Source of the DNA: Polaromonas sp.
Lineage (GTDB): Bacteria; Pseudomonadota; Gammaproteobacteria; Burkholderiales; Burkholderiaceae_C
DNA: 36,741 nucleotides
Assembly (NCBI RefSeq): GCF_030680935.1
Contig: NZ_JAUXUP010000079.1
Coordinates: 1-36,741 of the forward strand
Reading direction: 5' to 3'
The position numbers were made by a program, and so were the translations under genes. This document shows positions 1 through 8,627 of this stretch, one piece after another. Position 1 is the stretch's first letter. Each line of letters starts with the position of its first letter. The notes beneath the pieces were generated by a model. It was not told the origin of the DNA. It searched no databases and saw nothing but the letters and a program-made list of their open reading frames with translations.

Positions 1-522
1 CAGCAATCGCAGGATGCCGTATTCATAACGCGACAGATCCAGCACCCGGCCGTAGAAGCGGATCTGGCGGCGCTCTTCGTCGAGCATGAACACGGACTGT
101 GTGGCCGCCGGGGCAGATTCCTGCGGACTGGCAGAAGGCGCACGCACCGTTCGGCGCAGGATGCCGCGCACCCGGGCCACGAGTTCCCGTGGCGAGAAGG
201 GTTTGGCAATATAGTCGTCGGCACCGAGTTCGAGGCCGACGACGCGGTCGATCTCGTCGCTGCGCGCCGTCAGGAAGAGCATGGGCACGCTGGCGCCGCC
301 GGGCAGGGCGTGCAGGCGCTTGAACAGTTCAAACCCGTTGAGGTCGGGCAGGCCGACGTCGAGGATGGCGAGTGCCGGCGGCTCCGCCGCAAACTCCTGC
401 AGGGCCTGCTGGGCGGTGGCGCACCAGACGGGCGCGAAGCCGTCTGTGGCCAGCACATACTGGATCGTGTCGGCAATGCCGGACTCGTCTTCGATCACCA
501 GGATGCGGGGCTTGTGGAGCAT
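1..522 (-). CDS. creB: CreB-like two-component response regulator (3' end off window)
   Basis: This is a cytoplasmic DNA-binding response regulator of the OmpR/PhoB class; 174 codons are visible and the gene runs off the left edge. The N-terminal receiver domain (about residues 5-118) shows the acidic pair in VIEDESG, the phosphoacceptor Asp in LAILDVGLPD, the conserved Thr in FLTARSDE and the Lys in YIAKPFSPRE. After a short Ala/Pro/Ser-rich linker the winged-helix domain begins (RQIRFYGRVLDLSRYEYGIL) and is cut by the window. The phrase GIADTIQYVL and the DVGLPD, GADDYIAKPFSPRE blocks resemble E. coli CreB, which works with the sensor CreC; a sensor gene would lie to the left and cannot be checked. 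The ATG at 522 begins MLHKPRILVIED, the usual distance before the receiver. Family assignment is secure; the CreB subfamily is from remembered similarity. Confidence 0.8.
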   Translation of the reverse strand, partial: MLHKPRILVIEDESGIADTIQYVLATDGFAPVWCATAQQALQEFAAEPPALAILDVGLPDLNGFELFKRLHALPGGASVPMLFLTARSDEIDRVVGLELGADDYIAKPFSPRELVARVRGILRRTVRAPSASPQESAPAATQSVFMLDEERRQIRFYGRVLDLSRYEYGILRLL

Positions 523-621
523 GGGGCGTATGGTAGCGGTTGGGGCGGGACGGGTGTCGCGGACGGGTCGGGGGTCCATCTCTGGCAGCTTCGATGGCTG
601 GTAGTTGGTGTGCGCCTGTTG

Positions 622-822
622 GCCGGGGGTTGCCCGGCGGCAACTTACTTTCTTTTGCTTCGCCAAAAGAAAGTAAGCAAAGAAAAGGCGACCCTGCTGT
701 CTGCGTCCCTTCGCTTCGCTACGGGCAACCTGCGGTGCTCGTTCCAGCCGGGGTCGAGCTCGAACTCGCCTTTGGCTCAGACAATCGCTCGCCCTGATCC
801 GGCTGGACCTCCGCTCCTCGGC
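622..822 (+). repeat. Arm A of a long imperfect inverted repeat
   Basis: About 200 bp that reappear inverted at 964-1167. Shared blocks include the 24-bp outer end at 622-645, the tract reading GCCAAAAGAAAGTAAGCAAA, GGGTCGAGCTCGAACTCGC, ACAATCGCTCGCCCTGATCC and CGCTCCTCGGC. The arm carries its own hairpin, with a 14-bp perfect stem (644-657 with 664-677) and a 6-nt loop. I recall very similar tracts between genes in many Comamonadaceae and Xanthomonas genomes, where they give rise to spurious hypothetical ORFs. No protein-coding signal was found here. Confidence 0.8.
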
Positions 823-963
823 GCATACAGAAGGGTAGTGAAGATGGAGTCGGGATCGGGTCCGGACTCGGGTCAGCAATCGGGTTCCGGCGAGGACGCG
901 CAAAGCGCGTCCTCGCCTCCCCGAATTGGGATTGGTATTTCTGCGCCCCACCCGTCGGGCCGG
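823..963. other. Spacer between inverted-repeat arms, with an 11-bp hairpin
   Basis: This is the unique stretch between the two repeat arms. It holds a perfect 11-bp stem (891-901 with 905-915, CGAGGACGCGC / GCGCGTCCTCG) around an AAA loop. It has no T-tract, so it is not a typical intrinsic terminator. No gene is seen between 523 and 1235 apart from this and the repeat arms. Confidence 0.6.
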
Positions 964-1167
964 GCCGAGGAGCGCAGCCGAAAACGGATCAGGGCGAGCG
1001 ATTGTTTGAGCGCAGCGAGTTCGAGCTCGACCCCGTTTTCGGCGAGCACCGCAGGCTGCCCCGGAGCACAGCGCAGGGGACCCGGACCATCGGGTCGCCT
1101 TTTCTTTTGCTTACTTTTCTTTTGGCGACGCAAAAGAAAAGTGAGTTGCCGCCGGGCAACCCCCGGC
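964..1167 (-). repeat. Arm B of a long imperfect inverted repeat
   Basis: Reverse-complement partner of 622-822, ending at 1167 with the same outer sequence as arm A. It has its own hairpin (1110-1124 with 1131-1145, 15 bp including one G-T pair). The first 201 bp and these 204 bp align almost throughout with scattered substitutions, most of them between the AAAAGAAAAGTAAGC tract and GGGTCGAGCTCGAACTCGC. The two arms could form a cruciform or a long RNA hairpin separating the divergently transcribed creB-like gene and the CoA-transferase operon. Confidence 0.8.
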
Positions 1168-1235
1168 TTGTTGGCAGACCAGCGCCGGTATCTCAAAGCC
1201 GCAGCTTGGGCAATCCATGCCCGAACGGACGATCA

Positions 1236-2426
1236 ATGAAAAACCAACCAAGACCCCTTGACGGCATCACCGTCATCTCCCTCGAACACGCCATCGCCGC
1301 CCCCTTCTGCACACGCCAGCTCGCCGACCTGGGCGCGCGGGTCATCAAAGTCGAGCGGCCCGGCGTTGGCGATTTTGCGCGGGCGTATGACCAGCGGGTC
1401 GATGGCATGGCTTCACACTTTGTCTGGGTCAACCGGTCGAAAGAAAGCCTGACGCTGGACTTGAAACAACCGGCCGCGCTGGCGGTGCTCAGGCAGCTGC
1501 TGGAAACTGCTGATGTGCTGGTGCAGAACCTCGCGCCCGGTGCGGCGGCGCGCATGGGCCTGGGCTTTGCCGAGCTGAGCAAGACGCTGCCGAAGCTGAT
1601 CGTCTGCGACATCTCGGGTTACGGGGACGACGGTCCGTATCGCGACAAGAAAGCCTATGACCTGCTGATCCAGAGCGAGGCCGGCTTCCTGTCGGTGACC
1701 GGCACACCGGACGACCCGAGCAAGGCCGGCAACTCCATTGCCGACATCGCGGCAGGCATGTATGCCTACAGCAGCGTATTGGCCGCACTGCTGCAACGCG
1801 GCAAGACAGGCAAGGGTTCCCACATCGACGTGTCCATGCTGGAGTCGCTTGCCGAGTGGATGGGTTACCCCATGTATTACGCCTATGAAGGGGCCACGCC
1901 GCCGCCGCGCAGTGCTGCCTCGCACGCCACGATTTATCCTTACGGCCCGTTTGCGGCCGGAGACGGCGGCACCGTCATGCTGGGTCTGCAGAACGAGCGC
2001 GAGTGGCTGGTCTTCTGCGAGGTGGTGCTGGCGCAGCCGGCGCTTGCGGCTGATCCACGGTTCGACAGCAATTCCCGCCGCAATGAACACCGTGATGCGC
2101 TCAAGGCCATCATCCTGCAGGCCTTTGGCGGTATGACCACCGCGCAGGTCAGCAGCAAGCTTGACGAAGCGCAGATTGCCAACGCCCGCATGAACGACAT
2201 GGCCGGGCTTTGGGCGCATCCACAGCTCAAGGCGCGCGGGCGCTGGCACGACGTGGCCACGCCGACCGGAAACATTCCCGCACTGTTGCCGCCGGGCCGC
2301 ATCAACAGTTTTGACTACCGCATGGACCCGATTCCCGCCGTCGGCCAGCACACCCGCGCCATCCTGCGCGAACTGGGGCAGGGCGAGGCCGGCATCGCTG
2401 CCCTGCAGCAAGCGGGTGCTATTTAA
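1236..2426 (+). CDS. CaiB/BaiF family class III CoA-transferase
   Basis: 396-residue cytoplasmic enzyme expected to move CoA from a donor thioester to a carboxylic acid, making the CoA ester for the lyase encoded downstream. The family N-terminus is seen in PLDGITVISLEHAIAAPFC and LGARVIKVERPGVGDFAR. The catalytic Asp, which forms a glutamyl/aspartyl-CoA type intermediate in this family, matches Asp170 in NSIADIAAGMYAY, followed by GKGSHIDVSMLESL. The ATG at 1236 was chosen because family similarity starts there; the frame stays open upstream only through the repeat region. It is the first gene of a plus-strand operon with MmgE/PrpD, CitE-like and TRAP genes. Its stop codon lies inside a 63-bp dispersed repeat, so the last residues may be repeat-derived. 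The substrate cannot be read from the sequence; itaconate-, mesaconate- or citramalate-like acids are plausible. Confidence 0.9.
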   Translation: MKNQPRPLDGITVISLEHAIAAPFCTRQLADLGARVIKVERPGVGDFARAYDQRVDGMASHFVWVNRSKESLTLDLKQPAALAVLRQLLETADVLVQNLAPGAAARMGLGFAELSKTLPKLIVCDISGYGDDGPYRDKKAYDLLIQSEAGFLSVTGTPDDPSKAGNSIADIAAGMYAYSSVLAALLQRGKTGKGSHIDVSMLESLAEWMGYPMYYAYEGATPPPRSAASHATIYPYGPFAAGDGGTVMLGLQNEREWLVFCEVVLAQPALAADPRFDSNSRRNEHRDALKAIILQAFGGMTTAQVSSKLDEAQIANARMNDMAGLWAHPQLKARGRWHDVATPTGNIPALLPPGRINSFDYRMDPIPAVGQHTRAILRELGQGEAGIAALQQAGAI

Positions 2427-2479
2427 TTGATAGCTGATAGCGCACACCGCATATGGGCAAAACAATGATTTCACTTGAA
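2417..2479 (+). repeat. 63-bp dispersed repeat, copy 1
   Basis: Begins TGCTATTTAATTGATAGCTG and ends GATTTCACTTGAA. It aligns without gaps to the copy at 24588-24650 (41 of 63 identical by hand count). It overlaps the end of the CoA-transferase gene, whose TAA stop (2424-2426) is repeat sequence. It also contains ATG codons at 2453 and 2465 that could be mistaken for the start of the next gene. Confidence 0.75.
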
Positions 2480-2494
2480 AGACTGAGCCACAGC

Positions 2495-3868
2495 ATGAAA
2501 ACCACCTCCGCCAGCCCCACCGCCCAGCTTGCCGCGTTCGCCGCGAACCTGAAGTTTGAAGACATTCCCGCTTCCGTCATTGCCAAAACCGAAGACCTGC
2601 TGGTGGACTGGTTCGGCTCGGCAGTTGCAGGCAAAGGTTCGCGCCCGGTCGAGACCATCACAAATTTCGCCGCCAGCATGGGGCCGGCCAACGGTGCGGC
2701 CGAGGTGCTGATCAACCGCAGCCGCAGCAGTGCCTATTTCGCGGCCATGGCCAACGCTGCGGCCTCGCATGTGGCCGAGCAGGACGACGTGCACAACGGC
2801 TCGGTGTTCCATCCGGCCACGGTGGTGTTTCCGGCGGCACTGGCGATGGCGCAAACCCTGGGCAGCAGCGGGCGGCAACTGCTGACCGCCGTCGTGGCCG
2901 GCTACGAAGTCGGCATCCGTGTTGGGGAGTTCCTGGGCCGCTCGCATTACAAGGTCTTTCACACCACCGGCACCGGCGGCACGCTGGCTGCGGCCGCTGC
3001 GGCCGGCAGTCTGCTGGGCCTGAATGCCGCGCAAATGCAGCATGCTTTCGGGTCGGCCGGAACGCAGTCGGCGGGGCTGTGGGAGTTTTTGCGCACCGCC
3101 GCCGACTCCAAGCAATTGCATACAGCGCACGCGGCGGCGGCGGGCTTGATGTCCGCCTGCCTCGCACAAAAGGGTTTCACGGGCGCTGCGCAAATCCTCG
3201 AAGGCCCGCAGGGCATGGCCGCAGGCATGTCCAGCGACGCAGACCCCGCGAAGTTGACCGATGCGCTGGGCACGCGCTGGGCCACGGTCGAGACCTCCTT
3301 CAAATACCACGCCTCATGCCGCCACACGCACCCGGCGGCCGACGCGTTGCTGCAGGTGATGCAGGCCCACAGCCTCCAACCCGCCGACATCGCACGCGTG
3401 GTCACCCATGTGCATCAGGGCGCGATCGACGTGCTCGGCCCGGTTGTCAACCCGGCCACCGTGCACCAGAGCAAGTTCTCGATGGGCACGGTGCTGGGCC
3501 TGGTCGCACGCTTCGGTCACGCCGGCCTGGTCGAGTTTGACAAACACTTTCAGGAAGAGCTCACTGTCGCGCTGCGCGACAAGGTGGTGATGGAACTCGA
3601 CACCGAGGTCGATACCGCCTACCCGCGCCGCTGGATCGGCAAGGTCACGGTCACCACCGCCGACGGCCGCATTCTGCAGGGAAGGGTGGACGAACCCAAG
3701 GGCGACCCCGGTAACACCTTGAGCCGCGACGAGATCACCGCCAAGGCGCAACGTCTGGCGGCCTTCAGCGGCGGCGCCAGTGAAGACGAGATGACGCAAG
3801 CGATCAACGCGCTGTGGGCCATCGCGCAAAAGCCCAAAGTCGGGCCGCTGCTGTCAGGTGCCGCATGA
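2495..3868 (+). CDS. MmgE/PrpD family protein (2-methylcitrate dehydratase-like)
   Basis: 457 residues, the usual MmgE/PrpD length. The family includes 2-methylcitrate dehydratase, cis-aconitate decarboxylase and iminodisuccinate epimerase, so the reaction here is likely a dehydration, decarboxylation or isomerisation of a di- or tricarboxylic acid. Typical blocks are LLVDWFGSAVAG near the N-terminus, AAASHVAEQDDVHNGSVFHP (the Asp/His-rich active-site stretch), GYEVGIRVGEF, FHTTGTGGTLAAAAAAG and KYHASCRHTHPAADAL. Start choice: ATGs at 2453 and 2465 in the same frame lie inside a dispersed repeat, while ATG 2495 begins just where family similarity should start; none has a good Shine-Dalgarno. 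The stop overlaps the start of the CitE-like gene (ATGA), implying translational coupling. Precise substrate unknown. Confidence 0.9.
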   Translation: MKTTSASPTAQLAAFAANLKFEDIPASVIAKTEDLLVDWFGSAVAGKGSRPVETITNFAASMGPANGAAEVLINRSRSSAYFAAMANAAASHVAEQDDVHNGSVFHPATVVFPAALAMAQTLGSSGRQLLTAVVAGYEVGIRVGEFLGRSHYKVFHTTGTGGTLAAAAAAGSLLGLNAAQMQHAFGSAGTQSAGLWEFLRTAADSKQLHTAHAAAAGLMSACLAQKGFTGAAQILEGPQGMAAGMSSDADPAKLTDALGTRWATVETSFKYHASCRHTHPAADALLQVMQAHSLQPADIARVVTHVHQGAIDVLGPVVNPATVHQSKFSMGTVLGLVARFGHAGLVEFDKHFQEELTVALRDKVVMELDTEVDTAYPRRWIGKVTVTTADGRILQGRVDEPKGDPGNTLSRDEITAKAQRLAAFSGGASEDEMTQAINALWAIAQKPKVGPLLSGAA

Positions 3869-4707
3869 CAACCATTGCATCTGCACGCACCTTTTTGTTT
3901 GTGCCGGCGAACCGGCCCGAGCGTTATGCCAAGGCACTGGCTTCAGGGGCCAGCGCCGTGATCATCGACCTGGAGGACGCGGTCGCGCCCGATGCCAAGG
4001 TGCAGGCCCGCCAGCAACTGGCCAACGGGTTCAACGCCCTCGAAGCGGCGGTGAGACCGCGTGTGCTTGTGCGCATCAACGCTGCCGGCACCGCCTGGCA
4101 CGCGGACGACCTTGCACTGGTTGAATTGCTGTCCAGGCTCGACCTCGGTGGCGTGGTGTTGCCCAAGGCGGAAGCCGTGGCCGATGTGGTGCAAGTTGCG
4201 GCCCGTGTTGGCGCTGGCTGTGCGGTGCTGCCCTTGATCGAATCGGCCGCAGGCCTGGCCGCACTCGATGTGCTGGCGGCCTGCGCCGGTGTCACGCGCC
4301 TGGCGTTTGGCAACCTGGATTTTCAGGCCGATCTCGGCATGGCCTGCGGGCCTGACGAAGCCGAGTTGCAGCCGGTGCGTCTGGCGCTGGTGCTGGCCTC
4401 GCGCCGTGCCGGCCTGCCTGCGCCGGTTGACGGCGTGACACCGGGCAGTAGCGACACCGCCCAGTTGCAGCAGGACGCCGCGCGCAGCCGGCGCAGCGGC
4501 TTTGGCGCCAAGTTGTGTATTCATCCGTCTCAAATTTCGGTGGTGCACGCCGCGCTGGCGCCGACAACGGCAGAACTGGACTGGGCGACGCGGGTTCTCG
4601 ACGCCGCGCAGCGTTCGGATGGGGGCGTTTTTACGCTGGATGGCCGCATGGTGGATGCGCCGGTGCTGCGGCTCGCGCAGCGCGTGATGATCCAGGCCGG
4701 CCAATGA
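3865..4707 (+). CDS. CitE-like HpcH/HpaI family CoA-ester lyase
   Basis: 280 residues of the citrate lyase beta-subunit / malyl-CoA and citramalyl-CoA lyase family (TIM barrel, Mg-dependent). Visible motifs: FLFVPANRPERYAKAL, the family IIDLEDAV signature, VLVRINAAGTAW, GVVLPKAE, the metal-binding Glu in VLPLIESAAGL, the metal-binding Asp region RLAFGNLDFQADLGM, PVDGVT and GFGAKLCIHPSQI. No citrate lyase alpha or acyl-carrier genes are nearby, so a free-CoA-thioester lyase (CitE-like) is more likely than true citrate lyase. It is translationally coupled to the MmgE/PrpD gene (ATGA overlap at 3865-3868), which fixes the start. With the CoA-transferase two genes upstream it fits an activate-then-cleave scheme producing acetyl-CoA plus an oxoacid; that is inference. 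Confidence 0.9.
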   Translation: MTTIASARTFLFVPANRPERYAKALASGASAVIIDLEDAVAPDAKVQARQQLANGFNALEAAVRPRVLVRINAAGTAWHADDLALVELLSRLDLGGVVLPKAEAVADVVQVAARVGAGCAVLPLIESAAGLAALDVLAACAGVTRLAFGNLDFQADLGMACGPDEAELQPVRLALVLASRRAGLPAPVDGVTPGSSDTAQLQQDAARSRRSGFGAKLCIHPSQISVVHAALAPTTAELDWATRVLDAAQRSDGGVFTLDGRMVDAPVLRLAQRVMIQAGQ

Positions 4708-4722
4708 TGCAACTTACATTAA

Positions 4723-5925
<1,203 letters not shown>

Positions 5926-5940
5926 TACGCAACAACAAGG

Positions 5941-5966
5941 AAGGGCCCGCACAACGGGTCCTTTTT
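5941..5966 (+). terminator. Attenuator-like hairpin between dctP and dctQ
   Basis: A 9-bp stem (5941-5949 with 5955-5963, one G-T pair) around a CACAA loop runs straight into five Ts at 5962-5966. It lies 15 bp after the dctP stop and 6 bp before the dctQ start, so partial termination could keep the binding protein in excess over the membrane subunits. Confidence 0.7.
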
Positions 5967-5972
5967 CCATCT

Positions 5973-6509
5973 ATGCGCTGGTTAGAACATCTCGAGGAAG
6001 GTCTCATCACCTTCCTCATGGCTGCAATGACGCTGGTCACCTTCATGCAGGTGATTGCGCGTTACGTTTTCAACTACAGCTTCGTCTGGGCACTTGAGCT
6101 CACCGGGGTCATGTTTGCGTGGCTGATTTTTATCGGCATGTCTTACGGTGTGCGTGTTGGCGCCCATATCGGCGTTGATGCCGCGGTCAAGGCGCTGGGG
6201 CCACGCTCTGCCCGCATCGTCGAATCGGTCGCCGCCTCGCTCTGTATTGCCTACGCACTGATTGTTGTTGTCGGCGGTGTGCAGTATGTACACAAGATTT
6301 ACAGCGTCGGCATCCTGATGCAGGACATCCCCATCCAGAGCTGGATACCGCGTGTGGTGTTGCCGCTGGGCTTCCTGCTGTTGGCCTTCCGTTTCGCCCA
6401 GGTGTTGTGGCGACTGGCCCGTGGCGAGGATGCCCATTTGCTGGGTGACGAGGCCAAGGACGCGCTCAAACTCCACGACGAGCCTTCTTTCGGCGAAGCC
6501 CGCAAATGA
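5973..6509 (+). CDS. dctQ: TRAP transporter small permease subunit, DctQ family
   Basis: 178-residue inner-membrane protein with four predicted hydrophobic segments (about residues 12-32, 44-60, 83-103 and 127-145). The N-terminal part matches DctQ: LEEGLITFLMAAMTLVTFMQ, VIARYVFNYSFVWALELTG and LIFIGMSYGVRVGAHIGVD. It pairs with DctM to form the sodium-driven permease fed by DctP. No good Shine-Dalgarno precedes ATG 5973, where the spacer is taken up by the hairpin. The stop overlaps the dctM start by 4 nt (ATGA at 6506-6509), giving coupled translation. The C-terminus is a charged cytoplasmic tail (ARGEDAHLLGDEAKDALKL). Confidence 0.9.
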   Translation: MRWLEHLEEGLITFLMAAMTLVTFMQVIARYVFNYSFVWALELTGVMFAWLIFIGMSYGVRVGAHIGVDAAVKALGPRSARIVESVAASLCIAYALIVVVGGVQYVHKIYSVGILMQDIPIQSWIPRVVLPLGFLLLAFRFAQVLWRLARGEDAHLLGDEAKDALKLHDEPSFGEARK

Positions 6510-7783
6510 CCATTGCCGCACTTTTTATCCTGCTGTTTGTCTTCATGGCGTTGGGCCTGCCTGTTGCGGTGGCGCTGGGCCTGTCGTCCATCCTGACCAT
6601 TTTGATGTTCGCACAGGACTCGCTGGCGTCGCTCACGCTCAAGCTGTTCGAAACCTCAGAGCTCTACACGCTGCTGGCCATTCCTTTCTTCATTCTTGGC
6701 GGCAACTTCATGACGACCGGCGGCGTGGCCCGCCGCATGATCCGTTTTGCCAATGCCTGCATCGGCCACTTGCGCGGTGGCCTGGCCATGGCGTCGGTGC
6801 TGGCCTGCATGCTGTTTGCCGCCGTGTCGGGCTCGTCGCCAGCCACGGTGGTGGCGGTCGGCGCCATCGTGATTGCCGGCATGGTCAAGGCGGGCTACCC
6901 GCAGAACTTCGCTGCCGGTGTCATCTGCAATGCGGGCACGCTGGGCATCCTGATTCCACCGTCCATCGTGATGGTGGTGTACGGCGCGGCGACCGAAACG
7001 TCGGTCGGCAAGCTGTTCATGGCCGGGGTTATTCCCGGCTTGATGCTCGGCCTGATGCTGATGGTGGCGATCTATATCCGGGCGCGCATGCTGGACCTGC
7101 CGCGCCAGCCGCGGGCGACTCTGGTTGAAGTGCTCAAGTCGGGCCGCGATTCGCTGTGGGGCCTGCTGCTGATCGTCATCATTCTGGGCGGCATTTACGG
7201 GGGCATTTTCACCCCGACGGAAGCTGCAGCCGTTGCCGCCATCTACGCATTTTTCATTGCCGTGTTTGTCTACCGCGACATCGGCATGAAGCAGGTGCCC
7301 AAGGTGTTGCTGGACTCCGGCAAGGTCACCATCATGCTGATGTTCATCGTGGCCAACGCTCTGCTGTTTGCGCACGTGCTGACCACCGAGCGCATTCCGC
7401 AGACCATTGCCGAAACCATCATTGGCTGGGGCATGCCCGCCTGGCAATTCCTGGTGGTGGTCAACATCCTGCTGCTGGTTGCCGGCATGTTCATGGAGCC
7501 TACCGGCATCATTCTGATCATGGCGCCCATCCTGTTTCCCATCGCTTCACGCCTGGGCATCGACCCGGTTCACCTTGGCATCATCATGGTGGTGAACCTG
7601 GAGATAGGCATGGTGACGCCACCCATAGGGCTGAACCTCTTTGTCACGGCGGGCATTACCAAAATGTCCATCATGGGGGTGGCACGTGCGGCCCTGCCGT
7701 GGACGCTGGTGTTGTTGCTGTTCCTGATGATCATCACTTACGTGCCGGCCATCACCATGTTCTTGCCCAACCTGCTGTTCTGA
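6506..7783 (+). CDS. dctM: TRAP transporter large permease subunit, DctM family
   Basis: 425-residue polytopic inner-membrane protein with about a dozen hydrophobic segments, the usual DctM length. Family landmarks are LLAIPFFILGGNFMTTGGVA, AAVSGSSPATVVAVG, ILIPPSIVMVVYGAATETSV, GGIYGGIFTPTEAAAVAAIY and NLEIGMVTPPIGLNLFV. It is the transport pathway of the TRAP system and uses the sodium gradient. It overlaps dctQ by four bases and ends the operon, with a strong hairpin terminator 29 bp downstream. The three TRAP genes are complete and undamaged. Confidence 0.94.
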   Translation: MTIAALFILLFVFMALGLPVAVALGLSSILTILMFAQDSLASLTLKLFETSELYTLLAIPFFILGGNFMTTGGVARRMIRFANACIGHLRGGLAMASVLACMLFAAVSGSSPATVVAVGAIVIAGMVKAGYPQNFAAGVICNAGTLGILIPPSIVMVVYGAATETSVGKLFMAGVIPGLMLGLMLMVAIYIRARMLDLPRQPRATLVEVLKSGRDSLWGLLLIVIILGGIYGGIFTPTEAAAVAAIYAFFIAVFVYRDIGMKQVPKVLLDSGKVTIMLMFIVANALLFAHVLTTERIPQTIAETIIGWGMPAWQFLVVVNILLLVAGMFMEPTGIILIMAPILFPIASRLGIDPVHLGIIMVVNLEIGMVTPPIGLNLFVTAGITKMSIMGVARAALPWTLVLLLFLMIITYVPAITMFLPNLLF

Positions 7784-7811
7784 CGGCACTGCGTTTGTCA
7801 ACCAGATACTG

Positions 7812-7836
7812 ACCGCCGCCCGCCGGGCGGCGGTTT
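7812..7836 (+). terminator. Rho-independent terminator after dctM
   Basis: A perfect 10-bp GC-rich stem (7812-7821 with 7825-7834) around a 3-nt loop, followed by a short T run (7834-7836). It lies 29 bp after the dctM stop and would end the 1236-7783 operon. The T run is short, so efficiency is uncertain. Confidence 0.65.
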
Positions 7837-7846
7837 GCATTGGGGC

Positions 7847-7909
7847 TGAAGGTAAAAAGTGCCTCTAGCCCCTTGGTGGCCTGCGTGAGCAGCTATCAAT
7901 TCAGGAGCG
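7847..7909 (-). repeat. 63-bp dispersed repeat, copy 2
   Basis: Minus-strand copy of the same family. Its first 20 bases match 16 of 20 in copy 1 (AATTGATAGCTG core), and AAGGGGCTAGAGGC in the middle matches the AAAGGGCTGGAGGC of copy 3 (24588-24650). It sits between the dctM terminator and the end of nth. Confidence 0.65.
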
Positions 7910-7921
7910 GCCTGGCGCCCG

Positions 7922-7964
7922 GTGGGCATGTGGGCATGTGGGCATGGGTTGCGGTTGCGGTTGC
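7922..7964 (+). repeat. Two adjacent short tandem repeats
   Basis: Three copies of GTGGGCAT (7922-7945) are followed at once by three copies of GGTTGC (7947-7964). They lie in the convergent gap between dctM and nth, just past the nth stop codon. Probably slippage-prone and length-variable between strains. Confidence 0.7.
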
Positions 7965-7985
7965 AGCCCGCAATGCCGGCAAGGC

Positions 7986-8627
7986 TCACGCAGGCAACGG
8001 CGTCTTGGGCGCGTAATCGCACCACGGCGCCACCGCGCATTGCCAGCACATCGGTTTGCGCGCCACACATACGTACCGCCCGTGCAGGATCAGCCAATGG
8101 TGCGCGTCCACGATGTACTCGGGCGGAATGCGTTTGAGCAGCTTCAGTTCCACTTCCAGCGGTGTCTTGCCGGGCGCCAGCCCGGTACGGTTGCCCAGGC
8201 GGAAGATGTGGGTGTCTACCGCCATCGTGGCTTCGCCGAAGGCTGAGTTGAGCACCACATTGGCGGTCTTGCGGCCCACGCCGGGCAGGGCCTCCAGCGC
8301 CTCGCGGCTGCGCGGCACCACGCTGCCGTGTTGGTCTACCAACATGCGGCAGGTTTCCATCAGGTGCCTGGCCTTGCTGCGGTACAGGCCTATGGTCTTG
8401 ATGCAGCCCTCCAGCCCTTCCAGGCCGAGATCCAGAATTTTCTGCGGCGTGTTGGCCACCACAAACAGCTTGCGCGTGGCCTTATTCACACTCACGTCGG
8501 TCGCCTGCGCGCTCAGCAGCACGGCGGTCAGCAGCTCAAACACGCTGGTGTATTCCAGCTCGGTCACCGGCAGCGGGTTGGCAGCTTTCAGCGTGGCAAA
8601 GAAGGGGGCTATTGATTCTGTTTTCAT
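7986..8627 (-). CDS. nth: Endonuclease III (DNA glycosylase/AP lyase)
   Basis: 213-residue base-excision-repair enzyme that removes oxidised pyrimidines and nicks abasic sites. Alignment with E. coli Nth is nearly gap-free: helix-hairpin-helix ALPGVGRKTANVVL with catalytic Lys120, the essential Asp138 in MAVDTHIFRL, and the four [4Fe-4S] cysteines 187, 194, 197 and 203 (C-x6-C-x2-C-x5-C), all at the same numbers as in E. coli. The start is fixed by a 4-nt ATGA overlap with the hipA stop and by the family N-terminus. Being translationally coupled behind a hipBA module is unusual for a housekeeping repair gene and implies HipB-controlled expression unless an internal promoter exists within hipA. 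Confidence 0.96.
   Translation of the reverse strand: MKTESIAPFFATLKAANPLPVTELEYTSVFELLTAVLLSAQATDVSVNKATRKLFVVANTPQKILDLGLEGLEGCIKTIGLYRSKARHLMETCRMLVDQHGSVVPRSREALEALPGVGRKTANVVLNSAFGEATMAVDTHIFRLGNRTGLAPGKTPLEVELKLLKRIPPEYIVDAHHWLILHGRYVCVARKPMCWQCAVAPWCDYAPKTPLPA

Noticed and set aside
310..1239. Long open frames across 310-1239 on both strands, including one of 107 codons at 873-1196 (minus)
   Set aside because: They read through the inverted-repeat arms and opposite creB; their composition (runs of Arg, Pro, Ser and Lys) and lack of family similarity mark them as spurious.
1413..2474. Long minus-strand open frame opposite the CoA-transferase gene, and similar ones opposite most genes
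   Set aside because: High-GC shadows of real genes; no family similarity and the true gene has clear motifs.
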